The notes under the pieces were generated by a model. The model ran no database searches. It was not told the DNA's origin and saw only the letters and a list, made by a program, of their open reading frames with translations. Shown here piece after piece: positions 34,901-43,078 of a stretch of DNA of 64,000 nt. Position 1 is the stretch's first letter. Each line of letters starts with the position of its first letter. Origin of the DNA: an uncultured Bacteroidales bacterium (GTDB lineage Bacteria; Bacteroidota; Bacteroidia; Bacteroidales; Paludibacteraceae); assembly GCA_903911085.1 (NCBI GenBank), contig CAIWCC010000214.1, forward strand, positions 1 through 64,000, written 5' to 3'. The position numbers were made by a program, and so were the translations under genes.

Positions 34901-35477
34901 ATCTAAAATTGGTTTGAGGATTGTAGTATTGCCATTCTGGTTTAAATACAACATCTTCAAATTTTAAACTATTTTGTAACGGTTCCTCTTTTTTAGCTGT
35001 TTCTAAATGGCTAAGTGACTCAATTTTTTCGTATGCTTCTTCAATTGTATCGGTGTAAAAAAAACGTTGGTTGATAAAGCGTGCTACTAACTTATGTGAA
35101 GTTCTTAAATATAAATCAGCTCCGCTAACAAGTGTATATTTGGGTATGCATTTATATTTACGATTAATTCTATTGATTTCGATAGCATAATTTTTCTTTA
35201 CATTCACCGACATTTCTTTCAGTTTTGAATATTCTACTATTGCTAAATATTCTTTTCCGTACATGTCAGATTCGCCAAAAACTTTATCTACTAAATCCAT
35301 TCCTTTTCGTATATCATCGGTATTTTTGGCTTTGCCGCCAAACGAAAAGATGGTAAATTTGCCAGGTATTACACCAACCTTTATAACGAAGCTTGTATGT
35401 GGATTGCTGTATTCCCATTCAGGCTTGAATATCACATTTTCGGGGCAGTATTCTTTATTAATTATTAAGTCTGTCAT
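31923..35477 (-). CDS. Hybrid histidine kinase with a duplicated N-terminal domain and Hpt (1184 aa)
   Basis: The first 325 residues are two copies of one domain (about 8-160 and 171-325), with shared signatures FKPEWEYSNPHTSF / FKPEWQYYNPQTNF, a GK..N..D block, EIxRINxKYxCxPK and FxNQRFxxxDxIExAxEK. I do not recognise it; the pattern could be a SpoIIAA/STAS-like alpha/beta fold. A PAS domain with a Cys cluster (NNFLCKKRDCECTLSDVC, about 430-450) follows, then His545, HATPase, receivers with Asp830 and Asp977, and an Hpt domain with His1132 (LIAHTIKG). It is the only kinase of the block with Hpt. The multi-PAS gene ends 3 bases upstream. Confidence 0.92.
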   Translation of the reverse strand: MTDLIINKEYCPENVIFKPEWEYSNPHTSFVIKVGVIPGKFTIFSFGGKAKNTDDIRKGMDLVDKVFGESDMYGKEYLAIVEYSKLKEMSVNVKKNYAIEINRINRKYKCIPKYTLVSGADLYLRTSHKLVARFINQRFFYTDTIEEAYEKIESLSHLETAKKEEPLQNSLKFEDVVFKPEWQYYNPQTNFRYTIGIIESQFLYVSTHGKSNNIEDLKRATLLLDLAFDEGNLQGTQYFNITDFSDVHDTTSLSQKRYYANEIKRINQKYNCSPKLSILCGLSFGMKMSVKLFSNFVNQRFVFVDNIEQAFEKVNSFENKNLDSLLKITVSQEHIDEIVNLSGSIIWENDLEIINFDNIISPNNPLKEIEEAFAVVREDVSYMVSNYKNILEIINTGVLISDTIDRKVLYVNQAAMSMLEISKDDINGVQCNNFLCKKRDCECTLSDVCQSISSDELVIYSKNGEQKYLTLSMIIDIFENKTCYIHTFNDITDIKKSHIEKEKHLADLSRSKKQLLSMMEDLEESKHIAETASKAKSEFLANMSHEIRTPLNGVIGFTDLLLKTNLSETQKSYMQNVETSANNLMDLIDDILDLSKIDAGKMELDVKKSDIKQIIEQACDVVKFKIQSKQIELLLNLNEAIPQFAKVDDIRLRQVLINLLGNASKFTEKGEIEIGIQLLNNDVENKLVTIRYYVRDTGIGISEFNQQKLFQSFTQADASTTRKYGGTGLGLSISSKLLSLMNSKLKIESTVGIGSKFYFDLTLAYYDEAQTSTYIPQKIKNVLVIDDNLSNISIIESMLKQLNITCQTANDGIEGLSKLLQNSFDLVIVDYLMPFMNGIEVIEKIRAAEALMPNKQNIVFLHSATEEISISEKCKQLNVPNHIIKPLKFSNLITILQRVENPILENNLLQKIASELSESINLAKFKIIIAEDNELNMVLAKTFVKSFLPNSIIIEAVDGQKAVDLYLEHKPDLVLMDVHMPNKDGHQATTEIRIIEQQTNSHVPIIALTAGNIKGEREMCYGAGMDDFITKPVIEDTIHDVISKWLFNNTDTKVRNHSNLTLIKNKINNNKTIEDESLLHFNKAEFMKSTGNNENLFKMVSNLFVKDMPIRIENLSDAINQDNIDEIKLIAHTIKGLALNMHCSIMAKLSEKLELLARNDYNKDTAYKLLIEIKNEYPKIVFEN

Positions 35478-35480
35478 AAT

Positions 35481-38400
35481 TTAATCCTCCACACTTCTAT
35501 ATTTAATATCTTTACCCAATTGTTTTAATAAGTTGTTTATTTCTAATTTCAATTCCAATACTCGTTCTTCTCTGCCTGTCATTAGGCGATTCATGTTTTC
35601 GGTTTCGGACAGTATTAAAGCTAATTTTTCTTCGTGCATCTTTTTTTCGGTAATGTCTATCATTGAAGTAAGCAAGCACAAATCTTCGCCGATATAAATA
35701 TAAGATGCCGAAAACAAGCCGATAAGAATTTTGCCTGTTTTGGATTTTATTTTTACCTCTACATTATTTACAAATCCCTTTTCTTTCATTTTCAATTTGA
35801 TAATATCCCTCTGATTGATGTCATCAAAAAGATTCAATTCTAAAACTGTTTTGCCGATTACTTCGTCCTTAGTAAATTCCATTATATGTAAAAACATATC
35901 ATTCACCTCAATGTATCTTCCAGTATCATTGGTTGATATGGCCATAAGATTGGACCCCGACTGAAACGCTTTTGAAAACTTCTCTTCCGACTGTTTCATC
36001 TTTGTTATGTCCTTTACAACACCATATAAAGCAGGTTCTCCGTCCCACATACCCGGATATACCCGAGTTTCTACTTGAATTTCTTTGCCACTTTTTGATA
36101 ATACAGGGATGGGGCAAAAATCTTTAGTGCCAGCCAACATTGCTGCAACAGTTGCACCAGCTTCTTCTCTTCTATCTTCGGGATGAACTATCAATACAGA
36201 TTTTCCAATGAGTTCTTCTTTAGTATATTCAAGTCGACGGATAACAGTTTCGTTTACGTCTATCATATTGCCATTGGTGTCGAGCACAAAAAGTAAATCG
36301 GCAATAGAATCGAAAAATGTTCGGAAGTTATCTTCGCTTTTTTTCAATTCCGCCTCTACTTGTTTACGTTGAGTAATGTCCCTAAAAGTCCAAATTCGGC
36401 CTAAGTTTTCTCCATTTGTACCCATTACAGGTGCAGAATATCTGTCCAAAATGGTACCACGTTTAAACTCAATTTCGTCAAAACTTGTTTCGTTAGGATG
36501 ATCGTAAAGATACATCACTTTTTCAAGAAATTTTTCCGGATATTTGGTCAATCCGACTACATGTTCAAGTAATTGAGCATCGTCATCATCCTCCAAAATA
36601 TGTGGTGGTACTTCAAAGAGTTCAATAGCACGCTGGTTAATCAATGCTCTTTTTTGATTTACATCAATGATTAAAATTGCTTCAATAGTGGCATTGGTTT
36701 GGGCTTCGAGTATTGCAGTTTTAGTTTGTAGTGAATGTTCCACTTCTTTACGCTCGGTAATATCACGTTCAACAAACAGAATACTTTCGGGATTACCTTT
36801 GTTATCGTACAAAATAGTGGAGTTCACATCTACGTAAAATTTGCTATTGTCTTTTTTTATAGCCAAGTATTCAGTGATTTTTTGATGTTTTTCACCAGCC
36901 AATAATTTCTGAATATTTTCGAGTAATAAACTATGATAGGTAACATCGATAAAGCTAAATATTGAATTTCCAATACTTGCATCTTTTTCTTCCTGAGAAT
37001 AACCATATATAGCGGCTAATTTTTCGGACATAAACAGTAACTTTCCATCGAGCGATGCCATACCAATACCGTCGGGTGAAGCCGAAATAATAGCTTCCCA
37101 TTTTTGGCTTGACTGTTGTATAACACCTTCAGAATTTTTGCGTTGGGTAATGTCTTCAATTATACCCACACCCCCAATAATACTACCTCCACCATTCATT
37201 GGAGCAAAAAGCCCTCTGATGGGAGTTGTTTTTTTAGCTGTTACCGATGAATAATCGCCTTCATAAACTTCTGGTTTGCCATTTAGTGCCTCAGTAATTG
37301 CCGAAACCAATACTTTGTCGGGCAGTTCTAACATGTTAAGACCAATAATTTTTTCTCGCGACGAACCAATAATTTTTACGAAATTCTCATTACAAGCAGT
37401 TATAACGCCTTTTTCATCAAAAGAAATAATTCCCATTGGCGAAAATTCAAAAATCAATCGATATTTTTCTTCGCTTTCAATTTGTTTTTTTTCAGCTAGT
37501 TTTCGTTCTGTGATATCTCTGGCGGTTCCTTCAAATCCTAATACTTTACCAGCTTTATCTTTTATTGGCACTGCACTTGATGTATGCCAATACCACTTGC
37601 CGTTTGAATGTTGTACCCGATATTCAACTCCTTCGTGTCGTTGACCAGTAGTTATTACTTTTTCTATAAAATCGATGCATTTAGGTATATCGTCTTTGTG
37701 TACAAACTGTTGGAATGATTGACCAATAACTTGTGACACAGAATGACCAAGAAGTGATGTCCAGGCTGCCGAAACGTACATGAAAATTCCTTCGGGGGTA
37801 AGGGTATATATTATGTCGTGGCTATTATCAATCAACTGTCGGTGTTTTTCTTCGCTCACACGCAGTGAATTTGTAATAATATTTCGGTCTAAAAATAGTC
37901 CAACTTGATGTGCGTATAATTCTACAAATGGATGATTTTTTAGAGTTTCACCAGTTTTGAATATTAGTGTGAAATCGCCTAGTACAAGGTTGTTTTTTAC
38001 TGTTTTCACAACGAAAGCTTCCTGTACACCGAAAATTTTTTCAATAGTTTGAATAATATTTTTTGATAATACATTTCCTGCAAGATCATGCAGATGTTCA
38101 AAGCGAGTAATAGTATGTTTTTTGGTCTTTTCTTCTCTATTTAAGTCTCGGTTCCAATGTTTATTTATAATGTCGAAACCAAGAAATGCAGATACTTTTT
38201 TGATGTTTTCGCTAATACCTGTAAAAGCAACTGTGGTAAATTCGAGCCCATTTTCATCAAAAATGTTTAATACGGCATAATTGGCTCCCGAAATTTCAAG
38301 AATAATTTGAATAATTTTATCATAAGGAGTGCTGTCAGAAAACTGGATGAAATCTTCGGAAGAATTTATTAATTTTTCCAATAAACGCTTTTCTTCATTT

Positions 38401-38507
38401 TTTTCAGATAGTCCTATTTCAATTGTTTTAGATAAGGAATTGTGTTTTTGTTTTAATTCCTCCAACTCTAATAGTAACTCTTCTTTGGTTTTTTGGGTGT
38501 CATTCAT
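35481..38507 (-). CDS. Multi-PAS sensory protein without kinase domain (1008 aa)
   Basis: An N-terminal coiled coil (about 5-60) and a GAF-like region (about 62-215) are followed by about six PAS/PAC repeats to residue 965, each with the DITERK/DITQRK PAC ending. The C-terminus is a coiled coil with NRLMTGREERVLELKLEINN, a motif that closes many PAS proteins. No HisKA, HATPase, GGDEF, EAL or DNA-binding domain is present, so this protein cannot signal by itself. With only 3 bases to the next kinase gene it is probably its sensing partner, forming a complex through the coils (inference). Confidence 0.9.
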   Translation of the reverse strand: MNDTQKTKEELLLELEELKQKHNSLSKTIEIGLSEKNEEKRLLEKLINSSEDFIQFSDSTPYDKIIQIILEISGANYAVLNIFDENGLEFTTVAFTGISENIKKVSAFLGFDIINKHWNRDLNREEKTKKHTITRFEHLHDLAGNVLSKNIIQTIEKIFGVQEAFVVKTVKNNLVLGDFTLIFKTGETLKNHPFVELYAHQVGLFLDRNIITNSLRVSEEKHRQLIDNSHDIIYTLTPEGIFMYVSAAWTSLLGHSVSQVIGQSFQQFVHKDDIPKCIDFIEKVITTGQRHEGVEYRVQHSNGKWYWHTSSAVPIKDKAGKVLGFEGTARDITERKLAEKKQIESEEKYRLIFEFSPMGIISFDEKGVITACNENFVKIIGSSREKIIGLNMLELPDKVLVSAITEALNGKPEVYEGDYSSVTAKKTTPIRGLFAPMNGGGSIIGGVGIIEDITQRKNSEGVIQQSSQKWEAIISASPDGIGMASLDGKLLFMSEKLAAIYGYSQEEKDASIGNSIFSFIDVTYHSLLLENIQKLLAGEKHQKITEYLAIKKDNSKFYVDVNSTILYDNKGNPESILFVERDITERKEVEHSLQTKTAILEAQTNATIEAILIIDVNQKRALINQRAIELFEVPPHILEDDDDAQLLEHVVGLTKYPEKFLEKVMYLYDHPNETSFDEIEFKRGTILDRYSAPVMGTNGENLGRIWTFRDITQRKQVEAELKKSEDNFRTFFDSIADLLFVLDTNGNMIDVNETVIRRLEYTKEELIGKSVLIVHPEDRREEAGATVAAMLAGTKDFCPIPVLSKSGKEIQVETRVYPGMWDGEPALYGVVKDITKMKQSEEKFSKAFQSGSNLMAISTNDTGRYIEVNDMFLHIMEFTKDEVIGKTVLELNLFDDINQRDIIKLKMKEKGFVNNVEVKIKSKTGKILIGLFSASYIYIGEDLCLLTSMIDITEKKMHEEKLALILSETENMNRLMTGREERVLELKLEINNLLKQLGKDIKYRSVED

Positions 38508-38606
38508 CGTGATATGTTTATTAGATGTTGGTTTTGTTATTGAGAAGTTTTACCCAAATGATATTGTTGTCATAAATACTCCTCTTAAAATGATTTTTAA
38601 ACTGTC

Positions 38607-38705
38607 ATACTAGTACGAACGGTTGTCCATCCCCTCGTTCAGTGCTTCGTACTAGTACGAACGGTTGTCCATCCTCTCGTTCAATGTTTCGTACTAGTAC
38701 GACGG
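38607..38705. repeat. 42-bp tandem repeat with palindrome and hairpin, 2.4 copies
   Basis: Three copies of the perfect palindrome gtactagtac (the first with a in place of the first g) begin at 38607, 38649 and 38691, exactly 42 bases apart. Between them, GAACG and CGTTC arms enclose a loop containing gttgtccat, so each unit can form a hairpin. The GC-rich word gttgtccatcc is unlike its AT-rich surroundings. The third copy is cut short just before the kinase stop codon. Confidence 0.85.
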
Positions 38706-38710
38706 GTTTC

Positions 38711-41700
38711 TTATTTCAAAAACCGCTTTAAAGCCAATGAGAGCTTTTCGGGTTCGATTGGTTTAGTTAAAAAGTCGTCCATCCCTGCGGCCAAGCATTT
38801 TTCTTTTTCTTCTTTCATTGCTCCAGCAGTTAATGCTATTATTGGAACGCATTTGTCAGTCATTTCCTCAAGCTCTCTAATTTTGATTGTAGCTTCTATT
38901 CCGTCCATTACGGGCATTTGCATATCCATTAAAATCAAATCAGGCTTTTCTTTTTGCCATATTGCTACTGCTTCCTGACCGTCTATTGCTTCAATCATTT
39001 TGGCATCGGGCAGTATTTTCCCCAACAAAAATTTGATAAGCAACATATTCATTTCTACATCTTCGGCTATGAGTATAGTTAATGTTTTTGGGGCATTGTC
39101 GGTAGTTGAAGACGACTTGTTTTCAGGTGAAATTCTTGTGTCGAAAGGACTATTTATATTACAAAAATAGCTATACAAATCTTCTGCTTTAACAGGTTTT
39201 GTAAGTCTAAATCTTACACCATACTCATCGCATTTTTTGTGCAACTCTGCATCGTCCGACGAAGAGTGTAGGAGTATGATTGGCAATTTGTCGGGCGATA
39301 ATTTTAGTTTTTCGCGTATCAATTTTATTGTTTCCAATCCATCAATATAGGGCATGTGATAATCGCATACAACAACATCAAAAGCTTCTGAGGTTTCTAT
39401 TATTTTCAAAGCGTCCAATCCATTGTCGCAGCTAACACATTCGATACCCCAATTAGCCATTGTATGTTCAATGATTATACGATTATTCTCGTTGTCATCA
39501 ATTACAAAACAACGTTTGATAGACTGAATATTGTCGGTGTTTACTTTTTCGCCATACTCAACTTCGGTTACTAATTCGAAGTAAAAAGTACTGCCTTTGC
39601 CAAGTTGACTTTTGATATTAATTTTACTACCCATTTTTTGAGCAATCATTTCTGAAATGACCAATCCGAGTCCAGTTCCGCCAAATTTACGAGTGGTGGA
39701 ACTATCGGCTTGACTGAATGATTTGAATAATTTGGTTTGATTTTGAGCAGTAATACCAATACCAGTATCGCGCACCGAGAAGAGGAATTTTCCTTTCTTA
39801 TTCCCAATATTTTCATAAACAACTTTTAGTTCTATTTCTCCTTTTTCGGTAAATTTTACAGCGTTGCCCATTAGGTTTGCAAATATCTGTTTTAGTCGAA
39901 CGGCATCTACGGCTGCAAAACGTGGCATATCACTGTCAATATTTAGTAGTACCTCCAATCCTTTTTTATCTGCTGCATATTTAATAATATCTGCACTTTG
40001 GCCAATCAATTCACGTATGTCAGTTTTGATAATTTCCAAATCCATCATTCCGGCTTCAATTTTCGAAAAATCTAAAATGTCATTGATTATACCCAACAAA
40101 GTATGACCTGAAATATTTGCGTTTTGTACATATTGATGTTGAACTGGCGAGAGCGGTGTGCTTTGCAATAAATCGGTGAAACCAATTACACCGTTAAGTG
40201 GTGTGCGTATTTCGTGACTCATATTTGCGAGAAACTCCGATTTAGCTTTACTAGCAGCTTCGGCGGCTGCCACAGCTTTCTGAAGGTTTTCTTCTACTTT
40301 TTTCTTTTCGGTAATATCCCAGTTGGTACCAATCATACGTAATGCCGATCCAGAATCATCGCGCAAAACAAGACCAAGAGCTTTTATATTATGAATGCTA
40401 CCATCAGGCCACACTATTCGAAACTCGGTGTCAAATTCTTTTTCACCGCTTATAGCCATTTGAATATCCATAACGTCCTGCGCTACATCGTCTGGGTGAA
40501 TTCCAGCTCGCCAGGCTTCGTAAGCACTATTGTAGTTTTGTTTGTCGATGTTATAAAGTGCAAACATTTGGTCGTCCCAGTCCAAGTCGTTGTTCACTAA
40601 ATCGTAATCCCATACACCAACCCCGCCTGCTTTGGTTGCCAGTGAAAGTCGAGTTGACACACTCTTAAGATCTTCTTCGGCTTTTTTACGCTTTGTAATG
40701 TCATGTCCAACTCCAACTAAACCAGTAATAATTCCATTTTCATCGTATAGTGGAAGTTTTGAAGTGAGTAACCATTTCATTTCTCCATTAGGTATAATAA
40801 GTTTTTCTTCCCTATTTACTATGCTTTTTCCATATTTCAATACTTGTTGGTCATCTTCGTAAAATGGCTGTGCAATTTCTGGTGGATATATATCAAAATC
40901 ATTTTTTCCAATAACTTCTTCCTCATTCTGAAAACCCATATTATGACAATTGGCTTTGTTAGCAAGTATTTTTCGAGACTCAATGTTCTTAACATATATG
41001 GAGTCGGGAATACTTTCTATTAAAGTACGAAGCAAAATACGTTCTCTATTGAGCACATCTTCTGCTTGTTTTTGTTCTTTCTCTTTTTCAATAAGTTTAA
41101 TATTTGCTAGCAAAGTTTTTTTCTGCTCAAGCTGAAGTCGATAATTTTTATTTACGATTCTGTAAAATCCAAATAATATTAAAATGGCAAGAAAGGAAAT
41201 TATTGATGAAGAGTATGTGCGCGATTTAGCATCGTTATAAAAATTTTTTGCTGGAAAATCAACCCCAAATACAGCTATTGTTTTGCCTGTATCATGGTTT
41301 TTAATTGGTACTAGTACACTTATCCATGTTCCCCAACGGTCGGTAGTTGGTTTGGTTAATAAAGTTTTACCAGTGATAAATGGTGTGAGTGCTTCTGGAT
41401 CTTCTTCAGTGTATTCTTGTCCTGGAGGCGACATGTCTTTCGAACTTTTTGGTTCCGAATCGACCATGAAAAATAGCTTTTCATTTCTTTTTGTGTAAAA
41501 ATAAGCAAAACGAATAAATTTGTTTTGCTCAGTCAATGCTATCAAACGTTGTTTAATACTTTTGTATGCAATGGTTTGTTCGTCATCGGCTGAGGCATTC
41601 AAACATTTAAACATTTCACCATCAAGCAAAGTTGCTGATGTTGTGGCGGTTGTCATTGCATGTACTTCGGTTGCACTTTTTTGTGAAGTCCAAGTGTCAC

Positions 41701-41863
41701 GAACAAATAGCGAGCAAATAATTGCAATACAAATAAAACACAATAGAAAGATTTTATTCAAAGAATCTGCTTTCTTTTTCAATTTTCCAATATCCTCATT
41801 TGTTTCGTTTATCGTTCTATTCATCAATGAATCATTTGGAAAGTTCTGATTTTCAGTTCTCAT
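38711..41863 (-). CDS. Membrane hybrid histidine kinase, two PAS, two receivers (1050 aa)
   Basis: Membrane segments at about 33-52 and 217-235 enclose a periplasmic sensor with Cache-like features (FIRFAYFYTKRNEKLFFMVD, GTWISVLVPIKNHDTGKTIA, FGVDF). Then come PAS domains at about 275-395 and 400-530, His550 in [16 protein letters not shown], HATPase, and receivers with Asp834 (CDYHMP) and Asp980 (MDMQMP). No Hpt. From the second PAS onward it is almost a copy of the 903-residue kinase. It is the first gene of the block; its leader carries a hairpin (arms ATACAG/CTGTAT around 41939-41962) and a -7 box at 41980-41987. Confidence 0.93.
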   Translation of the reverse strand: MRTENQNFPNDSLMNRTINETNEDIGKLKKKADSLNKIFLLCFICIAIICSLFVRDTWTSQKSATEVHAMTTATTSATLLDGEMFKCLNASADDEQTIAYKSIKQRLIALTEQNKFIRFAYFYTKRNEKLFFMVDSEPKSSKDMSPPGQEYTEEDPEALTPFITGKTLLTKPTTDRWGTWISVLVPIKNHDTGKTIAVFGVDFPAKNFYNDAKSRTYSSSIISFLAILILFGFYRIVNKNYRLQLEQKKTLLANIKLIEKEKEQKQAEDVLNRERILLRTLIESIPDSIYVKNIESRKILANKANCHNMGFQNEEEVIGKNDFDIYPPEIAQPFYEDDQQVLKYGKSIVNREEKLIIPNGEMKWLLTSKLPLYDENGIITGLVGVGHDITKRKKAEEDLKSVSTRLSLATKAGGVGVWDYDLVNNDLDWDDQMFALYNIDKQNYNSAYEAWRAGIHPDDVAQDVMDIQMAISGEKEFDTEFRIVWPDGSIHNIKALGLVLRDDSGSALRMIGTNWDITEKKKVEENLQKAVAAAEAASKAKSEFLANMSHEIRTPLNGVIGFTDLLQSTPLSPVQHQYVQNANISGHTLLGIINDILDFSKIEAGMMDLEIIKTDIRELIGQSADIIKYAADKKGLEVLLNIDSDMPRFAAVDAVRLKQIFANLMGNAVKFTEKGEIELKVVYENIGNKKGKFLFSVRDTGIGITAQNQTKLFKSFSQADSSTTRKFGGTGLGLVISEMIAQKMGSKINIKSQLGKGSTFYFELVTEVEYGEKVNTDNIQSIKRCFVIDDNENNRIIIEHTMANWGIECVSCDNGLDALKIIETSEAFDVVVCDYHMPYIDGLETIKLIREKLKLSPDKLPIILLHSSSDDAELHKKCDEYGVRFRLTKPVKAEDLYSYFCNINSPFDTRISPENKSSSTTDNAPKTLTILIAEDVEMNMLLIKFLLGKILPDAKMIEAIDGQEAVAIWQKEKPDLILMDMQMPVMDGIEATIKIRELEEMTDKCVPIIALTAGAMKEEKEKCLAAGMDDFLTKPIEPEKLSLALKRFLK

Positions 41864-41979
41864 ATTCTTGTGTTTTATAGTATTATAAGAATTATTTTTT
41901 AGCTTTAATTTCTACATTTCTTTTTCTTTAGACCATTTATACAGATATGTGTTTTTCTGTATAATTATCTTATTGAATA

Positions 41980-41987
41980 CAAAGATA
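41980..41987 (-). promoter_or_regulatory. Possible promoter -7 element of the sensor-kinase block
   Basis: The minus strand reads TATCTTTG about 117 bases upstream of the first kinase gene. I find no -33 element at the normal distance. Confidence 0.4.
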
Positions 41988-42072
41988 ATAATTATACAAT
42001 ACCAATGATGATATTTTAAAAATTAATTTGAGTGAGATAAAAATAAAGTTGAGGTTGTGTTTTTTATAAAGA

Positions 42073-42915
42073 TTACTTCTTTTCAAATTCTAAGTCTACA
42101 CGTCCTAAAAACAAGCCGCTTTTTGCCATTTGAGCTACAATAACTGCTTTGCCAATTTCGTTTTTTTCGGTAGTATTGGTAATCAAGTTGTGGGAGTGTC
42201 CACCGATTATTAAATCAATATAGCGTGTTTTATGAGCTATTTCAAAATCATTTATTGCCAATTTGGTGGTGTCGGCTCCCACGTGTGATAGACAAATAAT
42301 AACATCACATTTTTTCTTTTTTTTCAAAAAAGTAGAAGTCTCAATGGCTGTTTTCAAAGCATCTTTATAAATGATTCCTTTGTAATTGCTTTCGATTATT
42401 AATCCTTTTGGTTCAACGTTAATAGCCATTATCCCAATTTTCAAACCAGCTTTTTCTAATATCAAATATGGTTTTACTAATTCAGAAAGTGGCGTTTTAT
42501 CAAGTTCATAATTTGAACTTATTACAGGAAATTGAGCTTTGCCCAAAATCATTGCCAGTGTATCTACGCCATTGTCAAATTCGTGATTGCCCAACGTTAT
42601 AGCATCGTATTTCATTTTATTATATGCATCAATTTCAATTCTACCATTGAAAAAATTAAAATATGGTGTCCCTTGCGAGAAATCGCCTGCATCAAGCAAT
42701 AGTAAATTCTTTTCTTCATTTCTAATCTTGCTAATAATGCCCATTCGACGCGCATAACCGCCCATATTTGAGGTTTTTAAGCTCGACATTTCGGTTGGCT
42801 CTACTTGACTATGTGTGTCATTGGTATGTAAAATCACAAGTTTTATTTTATCAGTGGCTGAAGCATTGAAAGAAATGACAATAAAGAAAAGAACCAACAT
42901 GCTCTTAATAAGCAT
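42073..42915 (-). CDS. 5'-nucleotidase-like metallophosphatase, single-domain (280 aa)
   Basis: I start at ATG 42915, which gives a clean signal peptide (MLIKSMLVLFFIVISFNASA); the longer frame adds 47 residues without sense. Metal-site motifs of the UshA/YfkN calcineurin-like family are visible: HTNDTHSQVEP, LDAGDFSQGTP, LGNHEFDNG, LSHVGADTT and GGHSHN. The C-terminal substrate domain of full 5'-nucleotidases is absent. In Bacteroidota the catalytic and C-terminal domains are often encoded as two genes; the usual partner would lie upstream on this strand, but aguB is there instead. The enzyme would act in the periplasm on nucleotides. Confidence 0.85.
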   Translation of the reverse strand: MLIKSMLVLFFIVISFNASATDKIKLVILHTNDTHSQVEPTEMSSLKTSNMGGYARRMGIISKIRNEEKNLLLLDAGDFSQGTPYFNFFNGRIEIDAYNKMKYDAITLGNHEFDNGVDTLAMILGKAQFPVISSNYELDKTPLSELVKPYLILEKAGLKIGIMAINVEPKGLIIESNYKGIIYKDALKTAIETSTFLKKKKKCDVIICLSHVGADTTKLAINDFEIAHKTRYIDLIIGGHSHNLITNTTEKNEIGKAVIVAQMAKSGLFLGRVDLEFEKK

Positions 42916-43078
42916 TATGCTCCGCTTTTTATTTTTCAAATAACTGACGATAATGTACATTAGGCTGTATGTCATCGACAAAAACAAGTTATTAATCACT
43001 TTAAATGCGATAAATAGCTCTTTTACTTTGATTATTTTATTCATATTTGCATTCATTTCTTTATTCGATTTTGGTGAT

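Noticed and set aside
38607-38705. Possible CRISPR array
   Set aside because: The 42-bp units are directly adjacent with no variable spacers, and there are only 2.4 copies; no cas genes are present.
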